Positions 1-8,185 of a stretch of 64,000 bases of DNA are shown here, one piece after another. A model generated the notes under the pieces. The model was given only the letters and a program-made list of their open reading frames with translations. It did no database searches and was not told the DNA's origin. Source of the DNA: Caulobacter sp. Root655 (lineage in GTDB: Bacteria; Pseudomonadota; Alphaproteobacteria; Caulobacterales; Caulobacteraceae); NCBI RefSeq assembly GCF_001427665.1, contig NZ_LMHC01000027.1:216115-280114 (forward strand), read 5' to 3'. Position numbers and translations under genes: made by a program. Within the stretch, counting starts at the first letter, position 1. Each line of letters opens with the position of its first letter.

Positions 1-143
1 CCGCCTTGCGCAGGGCATGGTCGGCGGTGTCGAAATAGGTGGCGTCCAGCTGCCGAACCGCCTCCCGTCCCTCCAGACGGGCCAGGATCTCGGACGAAGC
101 CTCCGGGGCGATCAGGAACTTCAGTTCGATTTCGTGATCCATG
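1..143 (-). CDS. CYTH domain protein, N-terminal part only
   Basis: The window edge cuts this gene; only the first 47 codons are present. The start is the ATG at 141-143, giving MDHEIELKFLI. The E-x-E-x-K pattern (EIELK) in the first strand is the signature of CYTH proteins, the triphosphate tunnel metalloenzymes such as inorganic triphosphatase YgiF and class IV adenylate cyclase. A following YFDT segment fits the next strand of the tunnel. Substrate cannot be told from this fragment; inorganic triphosphatase is the usual bacterial role. It is divergent from bioB. Confidence 0.7.
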
Positions 144-255
144 CGCGGACTATAACTCGGGCTGGCCGGTTTTGCTCCAACCGGGGATGGCCGAAGGGCC
201 CTCGCACGCTGGCCGTGCTTGCCAATCGTGATGACCGAGTCCAAACCTGCGCGCC

Positions 256-1269
256 ATGACGCAGATCAATCCCGCCGAGCCCCGCCACGACTGGACGCTT
301 CCCCAGGTGGAAGCCCTGTTCGACCTGCCCTTCATGGAACTGGTGTTCCAGGCCGCCACCGTGCATCGGGCCGGGTTCGATCCCTCCGAGGTGCAGCTGT
401 CGCAGCTGCTGTCGGTCAAGACCGGCGGCTGCGCCGAGAACTGCGGCTATTGCAGCCAGTCGGCCCACTTCAAGACCGGCCTCAAGGCCGAGAAGCTGAT
501 GGACGCCGACGTCGTCATCGCCAAGGCCCGCGAGGCCCGCGACGGTGGAGCCCAGCGCTTCTGCATGGGCGCGGCCTGGCGCGAGCTGAAGGACCGCGAC
601 CTGCCCAAGCTGGCGGCGATGATCGGCGGGGTGAAGGCCCTGGGCCTGGAGACCTGCGCGACCTTGGGCATGCTGACGCCGGAGCAGGCCAGGCAGCTGA
701 AGGACGCCGGGCTCGACTACTACAACCACAACCTCGACACCGGCCCGGAATATTACGGCGACGTGGTCACCACCCGCACCTACCAGGAGCGGCTCGACAC
801 CCTGGCGCACGTCCGCGACGCCGGCATGAGCACCTGCTGCGGCGGCATCGTCGGCATGGGCGAGGCGCGGCGCGACCGTGCCAGCCTGCTGCACCAACTG
901 GCGAGCCTGCCCAGCCACCCCGACAGCCTGCCGGTCAACGCGCTGGTGCCGGTGGCCGGCACGCCGCTGGGCGACAAGGTCAAGCGAGAGGGCGAGATCG
1001 ACGGGCTGGAGTTCGTGCGCACGGTGGCCGTGGCCCGGATCGTCTGCCCCAAATCGATGGTCCGCCTGTCGGCCGGCCGCGACGACATGAGCCGCGAGCT
1101 GCAGGCCCTGTGCTTCATGGCCGGCGCCAATTCGATCTTCGTCGGCGGCAAGCTGCTGACCACCCCGCTGCCGGGCCAGGACGAGGACAGCGCGCTGTTC
1201 CAGGACCTGGACCTGCGACCGATGGGGTCGGCCAAGGCCGTGGCGCCGGAAAGCGTGGCGGCGGAATAA
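256..1269 (+). CDS. bioB: Biotin synthase
   Basis: Radical-SAM enzyme that inserts sulfur into dethiobiotin in the last step of biotin synthesis. The CxxxCxxC cluster motif is at Cys59, Cys63 and Cys66 within GGCAENCGYCSQS, followed by BioB landmarks such as YNHNLDT and a C-terminal GANSIFVG stretch. The length of 337 residues is normal for the family. No other bio genes are adjacent, so it stands alone here, divergent from the CYTH gene and convergent with the HPr operon across a GC-rich inverted repeat. Confidence 0.95.
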   Translation: MTQINPAEPRHDWTLPQVEALFDLPFMELVFQAATVHRAGFDPSEVQLSQLLSVKTGGCAENCGYCSQSAHFKTGLKAEKLMDADVVIAKAREARDGGAQRFCMGAAWRELKDRDLPKLAAMIGGVKALGLETCATLGMLTPEQARQLKDAGLDYYNHNLDTGPEYYGDVVTTRTYQERLDTLAHVRDAGMSTCCGGIVGMGEARRDRASLLHQLASLPSHPDSLPVNALVPVAGTPLGDKVKREGEIDGLEFVRTVAVARIVCPKSMVRLSAGRDDMSRELQALCFMAGANSIFVGGKLLTTPLPGQDEDSALFQDLDLRPMGSAKAVAPESVAAE

Positions 1270-1290
1270 TCCGAGGCGATTTCGCAAGAC

Positions 1291-1422
1291 CCTCCCCCTG
1301 TGGGGGAGGCGATCGCGTAGCGATCGGTGGGGGGAGTCTTAGGATCGTCGATCTAGGTTCCGGCGTCGCCCGACTACGCCCCCCTCCGTCGGCTTCGCCG
1401 ACACCTCCCCCACGGGGGGAGG
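1291..1422. repeat. Intergenic inverted repeat, C/G-tract type
   Basis: Two short hairpins of the form cctccccc...gggggagg lie at the outer ends, with further self-complementary sequence between them. It fills the gap between the convergent bioB and HPr genes. Closely similar elements occur at 20813-20937 and 33611-33744, so it is a dispersed REP-like family that may also serve as a bidirectional terminator. Confidence 0.7.
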
Positions 1423-1432
1423 ACCTGAAGAA

Positions 1433-1714
1433 CTACCGTTCCTCGTCGAACCTGTTCGCCACCAGCTCCGTCAGCGCCTCGACCGCCGCGTGGGCTTCGG
1501 GCCCCTCGGCGGCGATGTCGATGGTCGAGCCGATGCCGGCGGCCAGCATCATCAGGCCCATGATCGAGCGGGCGTCGACGCTGGAGCCGTCGCGGGCCAC
1601 CGTCACCTCGGCGTCGAAGCCGGAGGCCAGCTTGACGAACTTGGCCGAGGCGCGGGCGTGAAGCCCCCGTTCATTGACGATTTCGACCGTGCGCGTCGCC
1701 ATCATCCCGCTCAT
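1433..1714 (-). CDS. HPr-family phosphocarrier protein
   Basis: Phosphocarrier of the PTS, 93 residues. The phosphorylated histidine is His19 in ERGLHARAS and the regulatory serine is Ser50 in ARSIMGLMML, the site recognised by HPr kinase. It is the last gene of the chvI-chvG-hprK-IIA-HPr run, and its ATG overlaps the stop of the EIIA gene by four bases, which indicates translational coupling. No sugar permease is present, so the system is probably regulatory, as in other alphaproteobacteria with a PTS of this type. Confidence 0.93.
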   Translation of the reverse strand: MSGMMATRTVEIVNERGLHARASAKFVKLASGFDAEVTVARDGSSVDARSIMGLMMLAAGIGSTIDIAAEGPEAHAAVEALTELVANRFDEER

Positions 1715-2115
1715 TTTTCTCCCGCGAGCACGTAGGAGGCCACGGAGATGTACTTGCGTCCAGCTTCCTGGGCATGGGCGACGCAGGCCGGCAGGGCCTC
1801 GCGCTGGCGCACGCTGGCCAGTTTGATCAGCATCGGCAGGTTCAGGCCGGCGATCACCTCGGCCTTGGTCTGCTCCATCACCGAGATGGCCAGGTTGCTG
1901 GGCGTGCCGCCGAACATGTCGGTCAGCAGAATCACCCCGCCGCCGTCGTCGACCGCGGCGCACGCCTTCAGAATGTCGGACCGGCGACGTTCCATGTCGT
2001 CTTCCGGACCGATGCAGATGGCCTTCACCGCGCCTTGCGGTCCGACCACGTGCTCCATGGCGGAGACGAACTCCTCCGCCAGACGCCCGTGCGTGACTAT
2101 CACGAGCCCGATCAT
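1711..2115 (-). CDS. PTS EIIA component, mannose family
   Basis: A 134-residue EIIA of the Man family. The phosphoacceptor is His9 in IVTHGRLAEE, and LLTDMFGGTPSN is the typical second motif. It receives phosphate from HPr. With no EIIB/EIIC genes nearby it is likely a signalling EIIA that works with HprK and the ChvG/ChvI system encoded immediately upstream. It overlaps HPr by four bases (ATGA) and is separated by about 75 bases from hprK. Confidence 0.92.
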   Translation of the reverse strand: MIGLVIVTHGRLAEEFVSAMEHVVGPQGAVKAICIGPEDDMERRRSDILKACAAVDDGGGVILLTDMFGGTPSNLAISVMEQTKAEVIAGLNLPMLIKLASVRQREALPACVAHAQEAGRKYISVASYVLAGEK

Positions 2116-2190
2116 GCCTGATCTCTCAAACGGGATCCCCTAACCCGTGGCGGCTAGGGAGGCGCCGCGCGGGCCGTCTTGATACGCTTG

Positions 2191-2625
2191 TTAGTCGGTG
2201 ACTCCAAGATGCTCAAACATCCGTCCGATTTTCCCCGGCGCGGCGGGTTCCAAAGGCCACAGGTCGAGCACCGGGACGGAAACGCCCTCGATGGTTTCGA
2301 ATATGGGCTCGGGCATGCGCTCCACCGCCTGCGGCCGAATCGCGCATCGCACGAGCAGACGCACGCGGCACAACGACAGGTGCGCCTGCGGCAGGACGCC
2401 CAGGCCCCGCACCTCGATCAGCCCGGCCAGGGCGTCCGGCGCGCGGCCGAACAGCTTGCCGTTCGAGGCGAACACCAGGGCGTAGTCGTCGGACACCAGG
2501 CGGAAGCCCTCGGCCAGGGCGCGGAAGGCCAGGTCGCTCTTGCCGACCCCCGACGGCCCCTCGATCAGCGCGCCGCACCAGTGGCCGGCCACGCGACGCG
2601 CGATCATTCCAGCGTGGCGGATCAT
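2191..2625 (-). CDS. hprK: HPr kinase/phosphorylase, short alphaproteobacterial form
   Basis: Phosphorylates and dephosphorylates HPr on its regulatory serine. The Walker A motif GPSGVGKS is at residues 23-30. At 144 residues it is much shorter than the Firmicutes enzyme of about 310 residues because it lacks the N-terminal domain, as is usual for alphaproteobacterial HprK. The start at 2623-2625 overlaps the chvG stop (ATGA), so its translation is probably coupled to the sensor kinase. Confidence 0.9.
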   Translation of the reverse strand: MIRHAGMIARRVAGHWCGALIEGPSGVGKSDLAFRALAEGFRLVSDDYALVFASNGKLFGRAPDALAGLIEVRGLGVLPQAHLSLCRVRLLVRCAIRPQAVERMPEPIFETIEGVSVPVLDLWPLEPAAPGKIGRMFEHLGVTD

Positions 2626-4310
2626 TCGCGGGCGCCTCCCGGATGGTGGCCGTGATGGTGGTTTCCGGCCTCGGGCAGCTCGACCCGGAACCGGGCCCCG
2701 ACCACCTGGCCGGCGGCGTTCTTGCGGTTCTCGGCCCGCATCGCGCCGCCATGGGCCTCGACGATCTGGCGGGCGATCGACAGGCCCAGGCCCGAATTGC
2801 CGCCGAACGCCTTGCCCTTGGGCCGCGAGGTGTAGAAGCGCTCGAAGATGGTCTCGAGGTTTTCCTTGGGGATGCCCGGACCGTCGTCGTCGACCGTGAC
2901 GATCAGCCGGCCGTGGTCGCGGACCAGGGCGACGCGCACCTCGCCGTCGGCGGCGCTGAACGAGCGGGCGTTGTCGACCAGGTTGCGGAACACCTGGCCC
3001 ATCGGGGTTTCGCGGGCCATCACCCGGGCGTGCTGCGGAGCGACCTTCTCGTCGAAGGTCACCCGCACGCTGCCGGGCGCCTCGCCGGGCCGCCACTGGG
3101 CCTCGTAGAGGTGGATGACCTCATGCAGCAGCAGGTTCAGCTCGAACGGCCGCGGCGCTTCGCGCGACAACTCGGCGTCCAGTCGCGAGGCGTTGGAGAT
3201 GTCGGTGACCAGGCGGTCCAGGCGGCTGACGTCCTGTTGCAGGATGCCCAGCAGCCGGGCGCGGGCGGCGGGGTCCGACACCAGGTCCAGGGTCTCGATC
3301 GCCGAGCGGATCGAGGTCAGTGGGTTCTTGATCTCGTGGGCCACGTCGGCGGCGAAGCGCTCGATGGCGTCCATCCGCTCCGACATCGAGTCGGTCATCT
3401 CCTCCAGGGCCCGCGACAGGTCGCCCAGTTCGTCCTTGCGGCCGGAGATGTCGGGCAGGGAGATGGCGCGCGCGCCCTCCAGCCGCACATGGTCGGCGGC
3501 CCTGGCCATGCGCAGCACCGGCTGGGCGATCAGGCGGTTGAGCAGGAAGGACGAGATCAGGGTGGTGGCCACCGCGATCAGGGCGAAGGGCAGCAGCGCC
3601 TTGCGCTCGGCGGAGATGATCTGGTCGACGTCCCCGGCCTCGAGGGTCAGGACGCCCAGGACGGCCCGGACATGCTGAATGGGGATCGACACCGACACCA
3701 CCCGCTCGCCGTTCTCGGCCCGGCGGGTGCCGGCCACCGGCTCGCCCAGGCGGGCCTGGGCGATCTCTGCGGCCAGCGCTTCGCGCGCCGCTTCCACGGC
3801 CTTGGGTTTGGCGTCGGGGTCGCGGGTCGGCAGCCCGAACTCCGGCTGGCCCGGCTTGCGGGCCGGCGGCAGCTCGCGGGACTCCACCCGGTCGGCGACG
3901 ACGTAGGAGTCGGCCAATTGGTTGCCCTGGGCGTCGAACAGCCGGGCCCGCTGCGAGCGTGGGATGAACAGGCCCTGCAGGATGTCGCTGGCCCGGTCGG
4001 CCTCCAGCTTGGGCTCGGGGTCGCCCACCGTCGCGGCCAGGTCGATGACGTTGGCGATCAGCTCGCCCTGGGTGGTCAGGCTGTCGATGCGGGTCTTGAT
4101 CAGCCCGCTGCGCAGCTCGTTGAGCACCAGCGCCCCGCCCAGCAGGATGGCCAGGGCCAGGACGTTGAGCCCGATGATCAACCGGCCCAGGCGCGAGCCC
4201 CTGGGCCAGGTGAAATTGGGCCAGCTGAAATTGGGCCAAGCCAATTGCGGCCAGGTCAGCCGGCGTTTCGGCCGGCCGTGCTCGCGGTCCTGGTCCTTGG
4301 CCGATCCCAT
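2622..4310 (-). CDS. chvG: Envelope-stress sensor histidine kinase ChvG
   Basis: Inner-membrane sensor kinase, 562 residues. It has a cytoplasmic N-terminus, membrane segments near residues 41-63 and 240-262, a periplasmic sensor domain between them, a HAMP linker, the dimerisation and phosphoacceptor site with His325 in VAHEIKNPLTS, and an ATPase domain with DDGPGIP and NSGLGLSI. The start chosen (MGSAKDQ) lies 7 bases after the chvI stop; an upstream in-frame extension would run into chvI. The N-terminus carries a repeated WP-x-[LF] unit (residues 20-36) encoded by a 15-base near-tandem repeat. The ChvG/ChvI (ExoS) system responds to acid and cell-wall stress. Confidence 0.92.
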   Translation of the reverse strand: MGSAKDQDREHGRPKRRLTWPQLAWPNFSWPNFTWPRGSRLGRLIIGLNVLALAILLGGALVLNELRSGLIKTRIDSLTTQGELIANVIDLAATVGDPEPKLEADRASDILQGLFIPRSQRARLFDAQGNQLADSYVVADRVESRELPPARKPGQPEFGLPTRDPDAKPKAVEAAREALAAEIAQARLGEPVAGTRRAENGERVVSVSIPIQHVRAVLGVLTLEAGDVDQIISAERKALLPFALIAVATTLISSFLLNRLIAQPVLRMARAADHVRLEGARAISLPDISGRKDELGDLSRALEEMTDSMSERMDAIERFAADVAHEIKNPLTSIRSAIETLDLVSDPAARARLLGILQQDVSRLDRLVTDISNASRLDAELSREAPRPFELNLLLHEVIHLYEAQWRPGEAPGSVRVTFDEKVAPQHARVMARETPMGQVFRNLVDNARSFSAADGEVRVALVRDHGRLIVTVDDDGPGIPKENLETIFERFYTSRPKGKAFGGNSGLGLSIARQIVEAHGGAMRAENRKNAAGQVVGARFRVELPEAGNHHHGHHPGGARE

Positions 4311-4317
4311 GGCGGGA

Positions 4318-5025
4318 TCAGGATTCGCGATAGCGGTAGCCGACGCCATACAGGGTTTCGATGGAGTCGAACTCCGGATCGACCTGGCGGAACTTCTTGC
4401 GCATCCGCTTGATGTGGCTGTCGATCGTGCGGTCGTCGACATAGACTTGATCGTCGTAGGCGGCGTCCATCAGGTTGTCGCGGCTCTTCACGAAGCCCGG
4501 GCGCTGAGCCAGGGATTGCAGCAGCAGGAACTCGGTGACCGTCAGGCGCACCGGCTTGCCGTCCCACAGGCTGTCGTGCCGCGCCGAATCCAGCGTCAGC
4601 TTGCCGCGCTTCATGATCTTGGAATTGGCCGAGCCGGGAACCACGCCCGGTTCGTCTTCCTCGGGCCGGGCCCGCCGCAGCACGGCCTTGACCCGCTCCA
4701 GCAGCAGGCGCTGGCTGAACGGCTTGTGGATGTAGTCGTCGGCCCCGAGGTTGAAGCCGAGGATCTCGTCGATCTCGTCGTCCTTGGAGGTCAGCATGAT
4801 CACCGGGATCTCGGTGGTCTGGCGCAGGCGCCGCAGCACTTCCATGCCGTCCATGCGGGGCATCTTGACGTCGAGGATCACCAGGTCGGGCGCCTGGCTC
4901 TCGACCGCGTCGAGCCCCGAGGCGCCGTCATAGTACGCCTTCACCACGTGACCATGGCTTTCCAAGGCCAGTGAAACCGAAGCGACGATGTTCTCGTCGT
5001 CGTCGATGAGAGTAATATCGGCCAT
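4318..5025 (-). CDS. chvI: Response regulator ChvI
   Basis: OmpR-type response regulator of 235 residues. The receiver domain has the acidic pocket DDD at 8-10, the phosphoacceptor Asp52 in VILDVKMP and Lys101 in IHKPFS. A linker is followed by a winged-helix DNA-binding domain ending in GVGYRYRES. It is the first gene of the operon that continues into chvG, hprK, EIIA and HPr, so the whole phosphorelay set is probably cotranscribed from the region divergent to the unknown gene at 5226. Confidence 0.94.
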   Translation of the reverse strand: MADITLIDDDENIVASVSLALESHGHVVKAYYDGASGLDAVESQAPDLVILDVKMPRMDGMEVLRRLRQTTEIPVIMLTSKDDEIDEILGFNLGADDYIHKPFSQRLLLERVKAVLRRARPEEDEPGVVPGSANSKIMKRGKLTLDSARHDSLWDGKPVRLTVTEFLLLQSLAQRPGFVKSRDNLMDAAYDDQVYVDDRTIDSHIKRMRKKFRQVDPEFDSIETLYGVGYRYRES

Positions 5026-5225
5026 CGAGCCTTATCGGTCCTTTCGCTTTCCGCCGATACTAACGACCGGCGAGCCCCCCTACAACGCATGGGGCGGCTA
5101 AGCTTTCCCCGCCTTTTGCGGTTGCAGCATGGCGTCATTGCGGCCGGACGGCCCGATACACCGGTCCGGCAACCTCGCCTTAAGGTCTCATATCCCATAA
5201 CGGACGCTCGGGGAGCCCTTAGCCC

Positions 5226-6938
5226 ATGAGCGATCAAGTCCATTACGAGCTGTTCGTGCGCCGCAAGCCCGGCGCGCAATGGACGCTCGACATGGCGACC
5301 GAAATCCGCACCCACGCCCTGGCCACCGCCGAGGAGGCCCTGGAGCAGGGCCGGGCGATCGCCGTGCGGGTGAGCAAGGAAACCCTCGACCCCGAGAGCC
5401 GCGAATACAAGTCGATCTCGATCTTCACCAAGGGCCAGGTCGACGGCGGCAAGCCCAAGAAGGTGCAGGAGGACCTCGACCCCCTCTGCGTCCAGCCCTC
5501 CGACCTCTACACCGCCCACGCGCGCGACCGCATCGGCCGTCTTTTGGAAGCCTGGCTGGCGCGGCATAACGCCACGCCGTTCGAGCTGCTGCACCGTCCC
5601 GACCTGGTCGAAAAGCTGGAAGCCTCCGGCACCGACCTCCAGCACGCCCTGCAGAAGATCGCCATTCCCGAGGCCGAGGCCCGGGGCATGTCGGTCCATG
5701 AGCTGATCCGCACCTTCCAGGGCCTGGTCGAGCGCACCGTCGCCAACCTGATGAAGGCCTTCAAGAAGGGCGCTCTGCCCGACCTCGACAAGGAAGGCTT
5801 CGCCCGCGCCGCCGAGCGCCTGGCCACCGATCCCGACCGCGCCTTCCTGCTGGGGGCCGGCGTCGCCGCCTCGATCGCGCCCGGCAAGAACTGGTCCGAG
5901 AAGATCGCCCGGCTGCTCGACCTGGCCGACGCCGCCCCGACCGACCCCAAGGCTCGGGCCGCCGCCCTGGCCGCCATCGAGACGCCCCTGGCCGAGATCA
6001 TCGGCTCCAAGGCCGGCATGGCCGACCTGCTGGGCGCTAACGACGCCGACCTCGGCACGACCCTGGCGGCCATGACCCGCCTGGCGGGCGGCGCCCAGGT
6101 CGAGGCCCTGATCCGCGTCGAGGCCGGGGTGCGCCACTGCATGCCCGAGCTGTCGGGCACCGCCAAGCGCCTCAGCCAATGGCTGACCGGCGACGACTTC
6201 CCCGCCGTCCGCTCGTCGATCGCCCACCGGGTGCTCAAGGAACTAAACGGCGTGCGGCGCCTGCGGCCCGCCGACGCCGAGTCCGAGATCGAACACCTGC
6301 GGGCCCTGGCCATGAGCCTGACCGCGGCCGCCGGGCGCATCCTGCCGCCCGAAGACATCACCAGCGCCTTCACCACCCGCTCCAAGACCCTGCTGAACGG
6401 CGAGTTCATCGAGGCCCTGCTCGGCCGCGACCGCTCGTCGCGCGAGGAGGTGCAGATGCTGATCCGCCTGGCCGAGAACGTCATGGGCGCGGTCAACAAG
6501 CGCATGGCGGCCCGTTGGCTGTCGGCCAACATCCAGGCCCTGCGCTTCGAGCGCGAGCTGCGCCAGGGGCCCGACTCGGCGGCTTCGAAGCTGGCCTCGC
6601 TGGCCGGCCTGCAAAAATCCCTGATCCGTTCGGGCTTGGTGATCGAGGACTACGAGCCGCTGTGCGCCAAGCTGGGCGACCTGGGCGGCCTGGTCGAGAC
6701 CGACGCCCGGCTGCTGACCATGCTGGTCCGCGCCCCCGCCCCCCTGCCGCAGAAACTGGCCCTGCTGATCAAGCTGGCCATGGGCGAAGCCGGCCCCACC
6801 GGCCCGGTCGCCGACAAGGCCCGCCTCGAGGCGATGAAACTGGCCCGCGCGCCCGAGGTCCGCGAGGAACTGGCGGGCTCGCCGGAGACCATGGACCTGC
6901 TCAAGGGCCTGGTGCAGCAGCAGAAGGCGGCGGCTTAG
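5226..6938 (+). CDS. Conserved unknown protein, 570 residues
   Basis: I do not recognise a named family. The product is soluble and almost wholly alpha-helical by composition, rich in Ala, Leu, Glu and Arg, with no signal peptide or membrane segment. The first 90 residues contain strand-like segments (HYELFVRRK, SISIFTKG), and the rest looks like helical repeats. Codon use and GC match the chromosomal background. It is divergent from chvI with about 200 bases between starts, so the two may share a regulatory region. Confidence 0.8.
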   Translation: MSDQVHYELFVRRKPGAQWTLDMATEIRTHALATAEEALEQGRAIAVRVSKETLDPESREYKSISIFTKGQVDGGKPKKVQEDLDPLCVQPSDLYTAHARDRIGRLLEAWLARHNATPFELLHRPDLVEKLEASGTDLQHALQKIAIPEAEARGMSVHELIRTFQGLVERTVANLMKAFKKGALPDLDKEGFARAAERLATDPDRAFLLGAGVAASIAPGKNWSEKIARLLDLADAAPTDPKARAAALAAIETPLAEIIGSKAGMADLLGANDADLGTTLAAMTRLAGGAQVEALIRVEAGVRHCMPELSGTAKRLSQWLTGDDFPAVRSSIAHRVLKELNGVRRLRPADAESEIEHLRALAMSLTAAAGRILPPEDITSAFTTRSKTLLNGEFIEALLGRDRSSREEVQMLIRLAENVMGAVNKRMAARWLSANIQALRFERELRQGPDSAASKLASLAGLQKSLIRSGLVIEDYEPLCAKLGDLGGLVETDARLLTMLVRAPAPLPQKLALLIKLAMGEAGPTGPVADKARLEAMKLARAPEVREELAGSPETMDLLKGLVQQQKAAA

Positions 6939-7090
6939 CGGCTCATCGGCATTCCGCGCTGGGCCACCTAACCCGTCTCCGAACCCTCCTTTCGTCCGTC
7001 ATTCCCGTTATTATTTAGCGAACAAGCCTGTCCCCAAAGCGGCTGGATCGGTGATGGACTGTGATTGGGGCGTGGGTACTGTCGGCGGTG

Positions 7091-8110
7091 TTAGGTGGCC
7101 TCGCTGCCCACGGCGCAAGCGGTGAAGCCCTTTGTGGGAAGGTTATAAAATGAGCACATTGTGGTCGTGTGGCGACGTCCGCTTACGTCAGAGTAGTCAA
7201 CGCGAACGCGCACGACAAAAATCTTAACTCCGCTCTTGAGGCCTTCCACCTCGGATTGGGTCAAAGCCGATCCTAAGATTTTCGGCTCTATGGTTCGCAT
7301 GGTCCCCGGAAAGACGGCCTCAGAAGCACAGGTCTCACATTCTTTGAGAGCTTCATAAGGCGACGTCCTCTCCATTATCTCCCACTTGGTAAACGACCTA
7401 ACTTTGATAGCGGGGCTTTTTCCCGTATTGGATATTTGTGTGTGCGCGACGAAGTCTTGGCCAACGACAAAATCGAAACTGTTGGGAACGGTGGCGGCGC
7501 TAATCCATGCGCGATCCGCATCCAGCAAAACCTTGACTTGATCGCTGCTGGATTGCGCGAGCCTGCCAGTCGCGCCGCTAGCCGCCGACGCTGCGTGCGC
7601 CTGAGCGATGGCGGCGTCGGCGCTCGCCTTGATAGAGACCAGTTGGTCGGCGCTGCTGCGAGCCAAAGCAGCTGTGCTACTGGCCTGCTGGCCAGCAACG
7701 ATGATAAGTTTATCCTGCCGGAGGTCGGATTGCGCGCCGTCAATGGCGTCCTGAGTCCGCTGCGCCTTCATTTCCTTGAGCTGGCCGTGGGAAATCGCAA
7801 CGCCAGCGATGGCTGCTATTGCGGCAATGAGGCTGGCGACGAACCCGGCAATTTCGATTGGCTTCGATGGATCACGTTGCGACGGGTGGTTTGCTGGGGA
7901 GCCGTCATGCCATTCTAGTTCTGGTTTTTGAAGAGCCTTATCAGGTCCATCAACATCCACTTGATGCTGTTTAGGCGCATACTTCCTATTGCCCGCTGCT
8001 TGCCGGCCTTTGCCATCTTTGCCTGGCTGATCGGCGTCGGTCTGGGTTGCGCCTAGTCCAAGCGCAGGCTTGTCGCCCCTATCGCGGTCAGAGCCGCCAG
8101 TGGAAACCAT
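7091..8110 (-). CDS. Unknown membrane-anchored protein with coiled coil
   Basis: The 339-residue product has a hydrophilic, low-complexity N-terminus, one hydrophobic segment at about residues 86-107 (IEIAGFVASLIAAIAAIAGV), an Ala/Gln/Ser-rich helical region (about 110-195) likely to form a coiled coil, and a C-terminal domain of strands (about 200-330) resembling the membrane-anchored immunoglobulin-like domains of many unknown proteins. GC is visibly below its neighbours, which suggests acquisition. Function unknown. Confidence 0.7.
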   Translation of the reverse strand: MVSTGGSDRDRGDKPALGLGATQTDADQPGKDGKGRQAAGNRKYAPKQHQVDVDGPDKALQKPELEWHDGSPANHPSQRDPSKPIEIAGFVASLIAAIAAIAGVAISHGQLKEMKAQRTQDAIDGAQSDLRQDKLIIVAGQQASSTAALARSSADQLVSIKASADAAIAQAHAASAASGATGRLAQSSSDQVKVLLDADRAWISAATVPNSFDFVVGQDFVAHTQISNTGKSPAIKVRSFTKWEIMERTSPYEALKECETCASEAVFPGTMRTIEPKILGSALTQSEVEGLKSGVKIFVVRVRVDYSDVSGRRHTTTMCSFYNLPTKGFTACAVGSEAT

Positions 8111-8185
8111 GCCGGAAACGCCCCCGATTTAATCTTCACCTGAACACCGGTCTCGGTCTCAGGCAAGCTCGCACGCGGGTACCGC

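Noticed and set aside
121..1287. Long minus-strand open frame opposite bioB
   Set aside because: It is the antisense of a clear biotin synthase, rich in Arg, Gly, Ala and His without domain motifs. High GC produces such frames throughout the window.
2643..4412. 589-codon plus-strand frame opposite chvG
   Set aside because: Antisense of a complete histidine kinase; composition is Gly/His/Gln-rich shadow sequence with no family features.
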